Shown here piece by piece: positions 1 to 5,837 of a DNA stretch of 15,467 bases. Source of the stretch: JACVRX01 sp035697245 (GTDB lineage: Bacteria; Actinomycetota; Actinomycetes; Jiangellales; Jiangellaceae); assembly GCA_035697245.1 (NCBI GenBank), contig DASSDH010000129.1, positions 1-15,467 of the forward strand, read 5' to 3'. Below the pieces are notes generated by a model, which did not search any database, had not been told where the DNA came from, and saw only the letters and a list, made by a program, of their open reading frames with translations. The translations under genes were made by a program, and so were the position numbers. How positions within the stretch are numbered: position 1 is the stretch's first letter; every line of letters starts with the position of its first letter.

Positions 1-112
1 GCGTCTGCCGCGACACCCCCACCTTGGCCGCCGCCTCGGTCACCGACAACCCGTCCTCGATCACCGCCAACACCGCCCGATAGCGCTGCTCAGCCACGCT
101 CAGCTCCCGCAC
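1..112 (-). CDS. IS481-family transposase, N-terminal fragment
   Basis: Only the first 37 residues lie in the window; the rest is off the left edge. They read VRELSVAEQRYRAVL followed by AVIEDGLSVTEAAAKVG and VSRQT. This is the N-terminal helix-turn-helix of IS481-type transposases, which binds the terminal repeats. The catalytic DDE domain would lie outside. I chose GTG at 112 because GGGAGG sits 8 bases upstream and the family usually starts a few residues before SVAEQRY. An upstream in-frame GTG at 121 is possible but has a worse ribosome site. The family call rests on recall of typical IS481 N-termini, so a stand-alone HTH protein is not excluded. Confidence 0.65.
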   Translation of the reverse strand, partial: MRELSVAEQRYRAVLAVIEDGLSVTEAAAKVGVSRQT

Positions 113-154
113 CCAGACCACCTCCCAGCACAGCCGAGAGACGGCAAACGATCA

Positions 155-243
155 TGTCAAGGATCAACCGAGCAGATGTCAACCATCAACCGAGCAACCG
201 ACAAGCATCAACCGATCCCTTTTCGTCAAGGATCAGCCGAGCG
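155..243. repeat. Four iterated ~20-bp repeats at the IS end
   Basis: Four direct repeats start at 155, 177, 199 and 224: TGTCAAGGATCAACCGAGCA, TGTCAACCATCAACCGAGCA, CGACAAGCATCAACCGATCC and CGTCAAGGATCAGCCGAGCG. Start-to-start spacing is 22, 22 and 25 bases, about two helical turns, which puts all copies on one DNA face. They lie just upstream of the transposase start, so transposase binding sites that may also repress its promoter are the likely role (inference). There are too few copies, without true spacers, for a CRISPR array. Confidence 0.8.
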
Positions 244-255
244 CGCACAAAAATG

Positions 256-332
256 TGGTGGGCCCCGTGGGGCTCGAACCCACAACCCGCGGATTAAAAG
301 TCCGCTGCTCTGCCAGCTTGAGCTAGAGGCCC
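256..332 (-). tRNA. tRNA-Lys (anticodon UUU)
   Basis: On the minus strand this folds as a full cloverleaf. The acceptor arm GGGCCTC pairs with GGGGCCC (one G-U pair). The D arm is GCTC/GAGC. The anticodon stem GCGGA/TCCGC encloses CTTTTAA, giving anticodon TTT. The T arm is GTGGG-TTCGAGC-CCCAC. The CCA tail is encoded. The gene lies 6 bases from the inferred IS boundary at its 3' side, so the element may use the tRNA 3' flank as its insertion site. Confidence 0.97.
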
Positions 333-751
333 GGCAATTGCTGGACCAGCCAATACAGCGCACCACCAGGTCCAGATTCCGTGCCAGCCTACTTCCAGCG
401 GAAGCCCGGCGAGTCCATCCGCTCGTGGGACGTCTACGTGGGCGGCGGGTGGAGCATCGACGGCCGGTCGGCGCCAGACGGCGACCCTGCCGAGAACCCC
501 GGGCGGTGACCCACAATGCTCCGGCGACGTCCCACCCGGCGGCGACTAAGTCCACCAGATTCGGAACGACCCACACGACGGCAATCCCAAGAATCCATAA
601 CGGCTCCGGTAGCGCCACAACGGCGATCGAGGCCGCGCATGCCACGACGCTCCCGACGAGCAGACGCCATCGGCGTATGAGCCGGGACAGTCAGCGCAGA
701 GTCTGCCAACAGGACCGCCATCACGCGCTGGCGCCGCGCACGGCGCAACAC
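333..751. other. About 420 bp between tRNA-Lys and aroQ, no convincing gene
   Basis: Two weak coding signals conflict here. On the plus strand a frame ending at 509 has near-exclusive G/C third positions (separate entry). On the minus strand, about 530-690, one frame encodes two hydrophobic stretches (for example VVACAASIAVVALPEPLWIL), suggesting a small membrane protein. That frame has no good start: an in-frame TGA precedes it and only a GTG or ATG within the first hydrophobic stretch is available. It also has no stop before running through the tRNA, so I do not call it a gene. The stretch may hold decayed genes or simply non-coding DNA. Confidence 0.5.
381..509 (+). CDS. Possible small protein or orphan gene tail (42 aa)
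   Basis: I do not recognise this. From a GTG at 381 the frame gives a 42-residue product with the segments VPAYFQRKPGESIRSW and DVYVGGGWSIDGRS, ending in DPAENPGR and TGA. Nearly all third codon positions are G or C, as in real genes of this genome, and the Trp/Tyr/Gly-rich composition is unlike an antisense shadow. No clear ribosome-binding site precedes the GTG. The frame stays open upstream into the tRNA-Lys region, so this may be the surviving 3' end of a gene lost when the tRNA-flanking DNA was rearranged. No function can be given. Confidence 0.25.
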   Translation: MPAYFQRKPGESIRSWDVYVGGGWSIDGRSAPDGDPAENPGR

Positions 752-1228
752 TCAGGCTGACGCGGCATCACCGCGCGACGACCGAGTGATCTCGTACAGG
801 CCGCGAATCGCGAGGACGTACCCAGTGACGCCGAAGCCGACGACGATCCCCGCGGCCACCGGTGAGATGAACGAGTGCCGTCGGAACTCCTCTCGGGCAT
901 GCACGTTGGAGATGTGCACCTCGACGACCGGGACCTGTGCCCCCGTGATCGCGTCGTGCAGCGCGAGCGAGGTGTGGGTGAGGGCGCCAGGGTTGAGCAC
1001 CACGCCGATACAGCCACCGGCAGAGACCGCCGGCCCTGCCTCCTGAATCCAGTCGATCAGCTCGCCCTCGTGGTTGGACTGACGGAAGTCCAGCTCCAGA
1101 CCGAACCCACCGGCCGTGTCCTTGCACATTCGCTCGACGTCGGCCAGGGTTTGCACGCCGTAGATGCCGGGCTCGCGGGTGCCCAGCAGGTTGAGGTTGG
1201 GCCCGTTCAGGACGAGTACGGTCGCCAT
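752..1228 (-). CDS. aroQ: 3-dehydroquinate dehydratase, type II
   Basis: This enzyme converts 3-dehydroquinate to 3-dehydroshikimate in the shikimate pathway (or in quinate breakdown) as a cytosolic dodecamer. The 158-aa length is slightly over the usual ~145-150. Visible motifs are NGPNLNLLGTREP (8-20), the catalytic Tyr23 in GIYG, FRQSNHEGELID (48-59), NPGALTHTS (79-87), and EVHISNVHAREEFRRHS (103-119) with the catalytic His105 and nearby substrate-binding Arg. All key residues appear intact. It is the last gene of a leftward operon, 25 bases after maoC and downstream of aroE, the next enzyme of the pathway. The ATG at 1228 has only a weak upstream purine run, so translation may partly depend on coupling. 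Confidence 0.96.
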   Translation of the reverse strand: MATVLVLNGPNLNLLGTREPGIYGVQTLADVERMCKDTAGGFGLELDFRQSNHEGELIDWIQEAGPAVSAGGCIGVVLNPGALTHTSLALHDAITGAQVPVVEVHISNVHAREEFRRHSFISPVAAGIVVGFGVTGYVLAIRGLYEITRSSRGDAASA

Positions 1229-1253
1229 AGTCCGACGCTATCCGTCGCGATGG

Positions 1254-1742
1254 TCATTCGTAGTAGTGGAAGATCAGGTCGGCAACGCACGGCGGCTTCG
1301 ACCCACCCTCGAGCTCGTACTCGAGGTGGTATACGACCTCGACGCCACCTGCCAGCTCACGCACGGCGGCAACGTCGACCTGCATACGCAGCCGTGACCC
1401 GACCGGCACCGGCGCTGGGAAGCGAACTCGGTTGAGACCGTAGTTCAGGACCAGCGAGTACCCCTCGACCATGACGACGTCCCACAGCAGTTCGGTGGCG
1501 AGGCTGAGCGTCATGAAGCCATGACCAATCGTTCCGCCGAAACGCCCTTTCGCCGCCTTCGCCGGATCGACGTGCAGCCACAAGGTGTCACCGGTCAGCT
1601 TCGCGAATGAGTCGATCGACTCCTGGTCGAGTGTGACCCAACGGCTGGTCCCGAGCGCAGTGCCGACCCTGGCGCGAAGCTCGTCGATGCCACGCAGAAC
1701 CAGCGGCCCGGCGGGCTCTCCGGCCAAGTCCCCACGGCTCAT
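1254..1742 (-). CDS. MaoC-family (R)-specific enoyl-CoA hydratase-like protein
   Basis: This is a single hot-dog-fold MaoC protein of 162 aa, the usual length for one-domain (R)-hydratases that add water to trans-2-enoyl-CoA. The hallmark segment is at 50-80: TGDTLWLHVDP, then FGGTIGHGFMTLSLA. It contains the catalytic Asp52 and His57 and the conserved GHGF. The C-terminal strand HLEYELEG and FHYYE complete the fold. The start is well supported: AGGAGG lies 6 bases before ATG at 1742. It sits 52 bases after aroE and 25 before aroQ, so it is co-transcribed with shikimate genes although its chemistry is not part of that pathway. Substrate is unknown; fatty-acid or aromatic acyl-CoA breakdown is the usual setting. 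Confidence 0.9.
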   Translation of the reverse strand: MSRGDLAGEPAGPLVLRGIDELRARVGTALGTSRWVTLDQESIDSFAKLTGDTLWLHVDPAKAAKGRFGGTIGHGFMTLSLATELLWDVVMVEGYSLVLNYGLNRVRFPAPVPVGSRLRMQVDVAAVRELAGGVEVVYHLEYELEGGSKPPCVADLIFHYYE

Positions 1743-1794
1743 CGGTTGCCTCCTGATCGATCGAGCTGCCGGCCAGCTGGCCTCGAGTCAATCA

Positions 1795-2625
1795 TCAGCG
1801 CCGCTCAGCCAGCGCGGACTCTCCCGCGGCTCGAAGCACGCCGACCGGAACGTCACGACCGGTCATCGCGGCGACCTGCAGAGCTGCCTGGTGGATCAGG
1901 AACTCCAGACCACTGACGACCCCGCCGCCAGCAGCCTCCCACGCGGCCGCGAGTGGCGTCGGCCATGGCGTATAGGTCACATCGAGTAACACCGCGGGGT
2001 ACTCGGGCACCATCTCGGCGAGATCGTCGGTCGCACCGGGCGGCGTCGTCGACACGACAAGCGGCGCCGTCAGGCCGTACGCCCGTTCATCCCATGCGCG
2101 AATCTCGCACCGCACTCGAAGGTCAGCCGCGACCTGCTGCAACCGCTCGGCCCGCTCGGGTTTGCGAACGAACACCTCAACGTGGTCGGTGAGCGCTGAC
2201 AACGCCGCGACAGCGGACCGGGCGGTGGCGCCTCCCCCGAGAACGGCCCCGCTCGAGGGGTAGCCGATCCACCGCTCCTCGAGCGCTGCCACGATGCCGG
2301 GTACGTCAGTGTTGTCGCCGGTGCGCCGTCCGTCGTCGAGCAGGATGGTGTTCACCGCCGAGACGATCCTGGCCATCGGCGTGGCCTCATCCACACAGTC
2401 CAGCGCGACTTCCTTCAGCGGCATGGTGAGCGAGAGTCCACGCCAGGTCTTGTCCAGCCCGTCCAGGAACCCCTGCAACTCGGTCTCCATCACGTTGTGC
2501 CGGCCGTAGTCCCAGTCCAAGCCCAGGAACTGGTACGCCGCGACGTGCAGACGGGGAGACAAGGAGTGCGCGATCGGCGAGCCGAGCACCGCACAGCGAC
2601 GCGACGGCTCCGCTGGATCAGTCAT
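1795..2625 (-). CDS. aroE: Shikimate dehydrogenase (AroE family)
   Basis: This enzyme reduces 3-dehydroshikimate to shikimate with NADPH in the cytosol. The 276-aa length is normal. The N-terminal substrate domain carries AVLGSPIAHSLSP (12-24), whose two Ser residues bind shikimate, LSLTMPLKE (64-72) with catalytic Lys71, Asn92 in SAVNT, and GDNTDVPG (103-110) with the catalytic Asp. The nucleotide-binding glycine loop GGGATARS lies at 130-137. The C-terminal SGLEFLIHQAALQ is also typical. AGGTGA precedes the ATG at 2625. It starts 7 bases after the fetB stop, and aroQ is two genes downstream. Some AroE relatives act on quinate; the motifs fit true AroE but do not exclude a catabolic role. 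Confidence 0.93.
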   Translation of the reverse strand: MTDPAEPSRRCAVLGSPIAHSLSPRLHVAAYQFLGLDWDYGRHNVMETELQGFLDGLDKTWRGLSLTMPLKEVALDCVDEATPMARIVSAVNTILLDDGRRTGDNTDVPGIVAALEERWIGYPSSGAVLGGGATARSAVAALSALTDHVEVFVRKPERAERLQQVAADLRVRCEIRAWDERAYGLTAPLVVSTTPPGATDDLAEMVPEYPAVLLDVTYTPWPTPLAAAWEAAGGGVVSGLEFLIHQAALQVAAMTGRDVPVGVLRAAGESALAERR

Positions 2626-2632
2626 GCTTCAC

Positions 2633-3379
2633 CTAACCATCGCGGCGGATCAGTCCACGGGCCACTGCCTCGGTGACCAGCACGACAGCAATGGCCTCCA
2701 CGGCCAGCAAGGCAACCAGAACGAACAGCTGGACGGCTCCGGCTTCGACTGGGGATGCCCCGCCGAGCAGCATCCCGACGAACGCTCCCGGCAGGGTGAC
2801 CAAGCCCACGGTGCGGGTCTGATCGAGAATTGGGATCATTGCGTTCGATGCCGCCGGTCGGCAGATCTCCAATGCGGCGTCACGAGGGGGCAGCCCGATC
2901 GACAATGCCGCCTCCACCTCGCCACGTCGGGCGGCCAAGTCGTCGAGGGCACGACGGCCGGCGAGCGTGCTGGCCGTCATGGCGCCGCCGATCATGATGC
3001 CGCTCACTGGAATCACTGCAAGGGCGTTCGATGGAAGGACGCCGGTCAGCAACAGTGCGGTGAGTACCGGCAGTGTGCTCGCCAGAATCGGCCCGGCGAC
3101 CCAGCCGGCGGACGTGCCGTGCGTCATCCGTCGACCGGCCGTCACCGACGCCGCGACGTACATGACGGCGACAAACACAACGGTCAACCAGCCCATCCGC
3201 AGGACAGCCGCAAGAACGACGGACACCGCCGCGAGCTGCAGCACGGCACGCACTGCAGAACCGACAATCGCTCGCTCGAGCCCGATCGCGCCAATTCGGC
3301 TGGCGCCGACAGCGAGCGTCACCAGCACCGCCATCGTCACACCCAGCGCCGGGTTCACCGGTAACAACGTCGACTCCAC
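2633..3379 (-). CDS. fetB: FetB / UPF0014-family membrane permease
   Basis: This is a polytopic membrane protein of the UPF0014 family, represented in E. coli by FetB, the membrane part of the FetAB exporter linked to iron efflux. Six to seven hydrophobic stretches span residues 10-240. The family signature is clear: SIGLPPRDA (160-168), IPILDQTRTVGLVTLPGA (182-199), and FVGMLLGGASPVEAGAVQ (200-217). I chose GTG at 3379, which has GGAGG 8 bases upstream, giving 248 aa. A GTG at 3394 would add five residues but lacks properly spaced ribosome-site bases. The partner ATPase FetA is not in this window. It leads the operon with aroE, maoC and aroQ. Metal specificity cannot be read from the sequence. 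Confidence 0.88.
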   Translation of the reverse strand: MESTLLPVNPALGVTMAVLVTLAVGASRIGAIGLERAIVGSAVRAVLQLAAVSVVLAAVLRMGWLTVVFVAVMYVAASVTAGRRMTHGTSAGWVAGPILASTLPVLTALLLTGVLPSNALAVIPVSGIMIGGAMTASTLAGRRALDDLAARRGEVEAALSIGLPPRDAALEICRPAASNAMIPILDQTRTVGLVTLPGAFVGMLLGGASPVEAGAVQLFVLVALLAVEAIAVVLVTEAVARGLIRRDG

Positions 3380-3400
3380 GCTTCGCGCCTCCACCTCTCT

Positions 3401-3495
3401 CGATTGGCACGCTGCGCGGTTCCATGAAACGGGTCAAATGGCTGCGCTTAGCGGCGTTTCAGCGTGCCATTCACGACAGTTGAGCGTGCCAATCG
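3401..3495. repeat. Inverted/iterated AGCGTGCCAATCG motif upstream of fetB
   Basis: CGATTGGCACGCT at 3401-3413 is an exact 13-base inverted copy of AGCGTGCCAATCG at 3483-3495. A third copy, AGCGTGCCATTC (3461-3472), points the same way as the latter with one mismatch in its first 11 bases. The copies lie in the 183-base gap between the CAP-lipoprotein stop and the fetB start, where the fetB-aroE-maoC-aroQ promoter should be. They could be operator sites for a regulator or arms of a long-range hairpin. No regulator gene is adjacent. The role is inferred; the repeat itself is plain. Confidence 0.6.
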
Positions 3496-3562
3496 GCAGC
3501 GGCGCTCGCCACAGGCACAACCGGCGCGGACTGCCCGACGGGCTCCGGCGCCCGCACCCAGC

Positions 3563-4273
3563 TCAGACGCTGCCGAAGACCTGGGTCCAGTAGATGCCGT
3601 CGGAAGAGTCGGCCGCGCCCACGCCGATCGCCACCGAGTCGCAGTTGAGGATGTTCGCCCGGTGGCCGTCGCTATCCATCCAGCCAGCAACGACATCGGC
3701 GGCCGTCGGGTAGCCCATGGCGATGTTCTCACCGGACCACTGCGGATAACCCTGCGCCGCAGTCCGGTCCCCCGGACCAAGACCCTCCGGGCTCGCGTGG
3801 CTGAAGTAGTCGCGAGCCGCCATGTCGGCGCTGTGCCCTTGCGCGGCCGCGACCAACCTGTCGTCGACGTGAAGCGGCGTGTCGCAGCCCTTGTCGGCTC
3901 GCTCCTGGTTGGTCAACGCGACGACCTCGGCCTCGCGCGCCGACAGCGATCCGCCCGGTGCCGGAGGTGGCGGCTCAGCCGGAGGGGGCTCCGCAGCCGT
4001 CGGCTCAGGCTCCGGTTCGGGCTCGGGAGACTCGGTGGTCGGGGTAGGAGTCGGGGTCGGAGTCGGGGTCGGAGTCGGGGTCGGCGTCGCTGTGACGGTG
4101 GCCGATTCACTGGCCGTTGGCGTGGGCGGCGAGGTCTCCCACGGCCAGGGTGCTTGAGAGTTGTCCGTGACGATAGTCAGCTCGTCGGTGTCGGTGCTTG
4201 GATCACAGCCGACGAGGCCCAGACTCAGGGTGATGGCGATCAGGACGGGGGGCACGGCCTGACGGGCGGGCAC
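3563..4273 (-). CDS. CAP-domain (SCP/PR-1-like) lipoprotein
   Basis: This is a predicted cell-surface lipoprotein of 236 aa. A short signal sequence ends in the lipobox LVGC with the lipidated Cys23. Residues 50-108 form an unstructured wall-spanning linker, (PT)n from 63, then PEPEPEPEP and Pro-rich. Residues 116-236 are a CAP domain with HSADMAARDYFSHASPEG (147-164), GENIAMG (181-187) and WMDSDGHRANILN (198-210), including the conserved His and Glu residues. Bacterial CAP proteins are secreted and mostly of unknown activity. I chose GTG at 4273 because AGAGGA lies 4 bases upstream and it begins right at the signal peptide; the frame is open further upstream without coding character. It is monocistronic-looking, 113 bases after coxG. 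Confidence 0.9.
   Translation of the reverse strand: MPARQAVPPVLIAITLSLGLVGCDPSTDTDELTIVTDNSQAPWPWETSPPTPTASESATVTATPTPTPTPTPTPTPTPTTESPEPEPEPEPTAAEPPPAEPPPPAPGGSLSAREAEVVALTNQERADKGCDTPLHVDDRLVAAAQGHSADMAARDYFSHASPEGLGPGDRTAAQGYPQWSGENIAMGYPTAADVVAGWMDSDGHRANILNCDSVAIGVGAADSSDGIYWTQVFGSV
4037..4089. repeat. 12-bp tandem repeat encoding the Pro-Thr linker
   Basis: On the plus strand the unit GTCGGGGTCGGA recurs about four times with small changes. Read on the minus strand it encodes the (Pro-Thr) run of the CAP lipoprotein linker. The unit is a multiple of three, so gain or loss of copies would change linker length without shifting the frame. A second, more degenerate repeat beside it (about 4002-4028) encodes Pro-Glu pairs. 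Confidence 0.8.
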
Positions 4274-4386
4274 GAATCCTCTTCTCGGACGGCGTACTGG
4301 CTCCCCCCTGCAGGCGCACACGTTAGAGGTGTGAACGAAATCGCGCCAATCGGCGCGCGAGATCACACCAAGATGACTCAGGCGTG

Positions 4387-4980
4387 CTAACGGCGTAACC
4401 GCCGCACCAGCAGCCAGCCGATGACGATCCCGATGACCACGACCGCAGCCGGCACGAGCCGTTTGGCCACGGATCCACCCGCGACCGCGACAAGGTCGAT
4501 CTCCTCTGGTGACGTTGCCTCCGGCCCATCTGTGCCACTCGTCGTGATCGTCGTGGCAACGCAATCGGCGAACTGCCCGATCAGCTTGTTCCCGACGTCG
4601 TTCAAGACGCCCCGACCGAACTGCGCGGGTCGGCCGGTGATCGCCAGGTCCGTCACGACAGTCACACGAGCGGACCCGCCTTCATCGGCCATCGATGCGG
4701 TCACCGTCGCCGCGGCCGTGCCAGAGCCGCGAGTTTCCCGGCCCTTGGCCTCGACTACCGCCCGGTGCGCCGTGGCGTCCTTCTCGAGGAAGGACGCCTT
4801 GCCGGAATATGCGACCGTGATCGGCCCGACCTTGACCTTGACCTGGCCGGTGAACGAGTCACCGTCGACTGAGTCAATCACCGCGCCCGGCATGCACGGA
4901 GCGATCTTCTCGACGTCAAGAAGCACCTCCCAGGCACGATCGACGGGCACCGGAACGGTGAACTGATGCTCGAGTTCCAT
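4387..4980 (-). CDS. coxG: CoxG-like SRPBCC protein with C-terminal membrane anchor
   Basis: This is a CoxG/carbon-monoxide-dehydrogenase subunit G family protein of 197 aa. The SRPBCC (START-like) domain covers about 1-150: FTVPVPVDRAWEVLLDVEKI, then APCMPGA (27-33), KVKVGPITVAYSG (48-60) and the closing helix NDVGNKLIGQFADC (127-140), all typical. A variable linker leads to one membrane helix (about 175-192) and a basic tail RRLRR, so the domain probably hangs on the inner face of the membrane. In CO oxidizers CoxG helps recruit the enzyme to the membrane and couple it to quinones (established for the family). ATG at 4980 starts 2 bases after the coxM stop, so the two are translationally linked. 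The upstream extension of the frame is antisense-like and was discarded. Confidence 0.9.
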   Translation of the reverse strand: MELEHQFTVPVPVDRAWEVLLDVEKIAPCMPGAVIDSVDGDSFTGQVKVKVGPITVAYSGKASFLEKDATAHRAVVEAKGRETRGSGTAAATVTASMADEGGSARVTVVTDLAITGRPAQFGRGVLNDVGNKLIGQFADCVATTITTSGTDGPEATSPEEIDLVAVAGGSVAKRLVPAAVVVIGIVIGWLLVRRLRR

Positions 4981-4982
4981 GC

Positions 4983-5837
4983 CTACAGCCCCGCCGCGGC
5001 GACGACCGCCCGTTTGGTCAACACTCTGGCGAGGTGGGACCGGAACTCGGCCGACGCATGCAGATCGCTGGACGGACTGGCAGCCTCCGCCGCAGACCCA
5101 GCGGCATCCGACACTGCCGCTGCAGACGACGCACCGGTCAGCGCCTGCTCGACCGCCCGGGCACGTATCGGCGTAGGTCCCATGTTGACCAACCCGATCC
5201 GGGCTTCGTCGATCGACCCGTCGGAGCGCCGGACGGCTGCCACCACCCCCACCAGCGCCCACGCATGCGCGACTCGATGGAACTTCTCGTATCGATGCCC
5301 CCAGCCGGCACCCAACTTCGGTACGGACACCGACACCAAGACCTCGGCGGGCTGGATCGCCGTCTGCAGGTAGTCGACGAAGAACTCGCTCGCCGAGACG
5401 GTCCGCCGTCCACCCGATCCGGCGATCTCCATCGACGCATCCAGCGCGAGGGCCAGCGCCGGCAGATCGCCAGCCGGATCGGCATGGGCGATCGACCCGC
5501 CGAACGTCCCACGGTGCCGTACGGCCGGGTCGGCGACTGTCTGAGTTACCTCGGCGATCACAGGACAGTGCGTGCGCACGAGCGGATCGCGCAGAACCTC
5601 GTCGTGAGTTGTCGCCGCGCCGATCACCAGGCGGTCGCCATCTTCTCGCACACCGCGCATCTCGTCGATCCGGCTGACGTCGACGAGGACGTCGGGATAC
5701 GCCAGTCGAAGCCGCAGGATCGGGATGAGGCTCTGCCCACCGCCGAGGACCTTGGCGTCCTCGCCTCGCTCACGAAGCGTCGACACCGCTTCGTCGACCG
5801 AGCCCGCGCGCACGTAGTCGAATTCCACGGGGATCAT
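4983..5837 (-). CDS. coxM: Molybdenum hydroxylase FAD-binding subunit (CoxM-type)
   Basis: This is the medium, flavin-binding subunit (284 aa) of a xanthine-oxidase-family enzyme. It passes electrons from the iron-sulfur subunit to FAD and on to an acceptor. The N-terminal FAD-binding motif AKVLGGGQSLIPILRLRLA lies at 28-46, and the second, TFGGSIAHADPAGDLP, at 111-126. The C-terminal third is the CODH flavoprotein C-terminal domain, ending in an Ala-rich stretch. ATG at 5837 has GGGAG 8 bases upstream, and its first bases overlap the coxL stop as ATGA, typical of translational coupling. An ATG 54 bases upstream lies inside coxL and was rejected. Confidence 0.93.
   Translation of the reverse strand: MIPVEFDYVRAGSVDEAVSTLRERGEDAKVLGGGQSLIPILRLRLAYPDVLVDVSRIDEMRGVREDGDRLVIGAATTHDEVLRDPLVRTHCPVIAEVTQTVADPAVRHRGTFGGSIAHADPAGDLPALALALDASMEIAGSGGRRTVSASEFFVDYLQTAIQPAEVLVSVSVPKLGAGWGHRYEKFHRVAHAWALVGVVAAVRRSDGSIDEARIGLVNMGPTPIRARAVEQALTGASSAAAVSDAAGSAAEAASPSSDLHASAEFRSHLARVLTKRAVVAAAGL

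Larger units (their letters stand above)
1..249 (-). mobile_element. End of an IS481-type insertion sequence (cut by window edge)
   Basis: The first 249 bases look like the transposase-promoter end of an IS481-type element whose body lies left of the window. Inside are the first 37 codons of a transposase-like helix-turn-helix protein on the minus strand. Between that start and the tRNA-Lys gene is a run of four related repeats with the core GATCAACCGAG. On the minus strand the outermost bases begin TGTGCGCGCTCGG, and IS481 ends usually begin with TGT, so I place the boundary near 249. The other end and any target duplication are not visible, so the boundary is inferred. Confidence 0.55.

Noticed and set aside
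155..243. Short CRISPR-like array
   Set aside because: Only four imperfect repeats almost back to back, with no unique spacers of normal length and no cas genes. They fit transposase binding sites better.
226..645. Minus-strand 139-residue membrane protein gene
   Set aside because: The frame has hydrophobic stretches but runs through the tRNA-Lys gene and becomes Arg/Ser-rich and antisense-like. It has no proper start or stop.
2624..3593. Plus-strand frames opposite fetB
   Set aside because: Gln/His/Thr-rich, low-complexity products antisense to a clear membrane permease.
3879..4157. Plus-strand protein with a Gly-Val repeat
   Set aside because: It is the antisense of the Pro-Thr linker of the CAP lipoprotein and has no family similarity.
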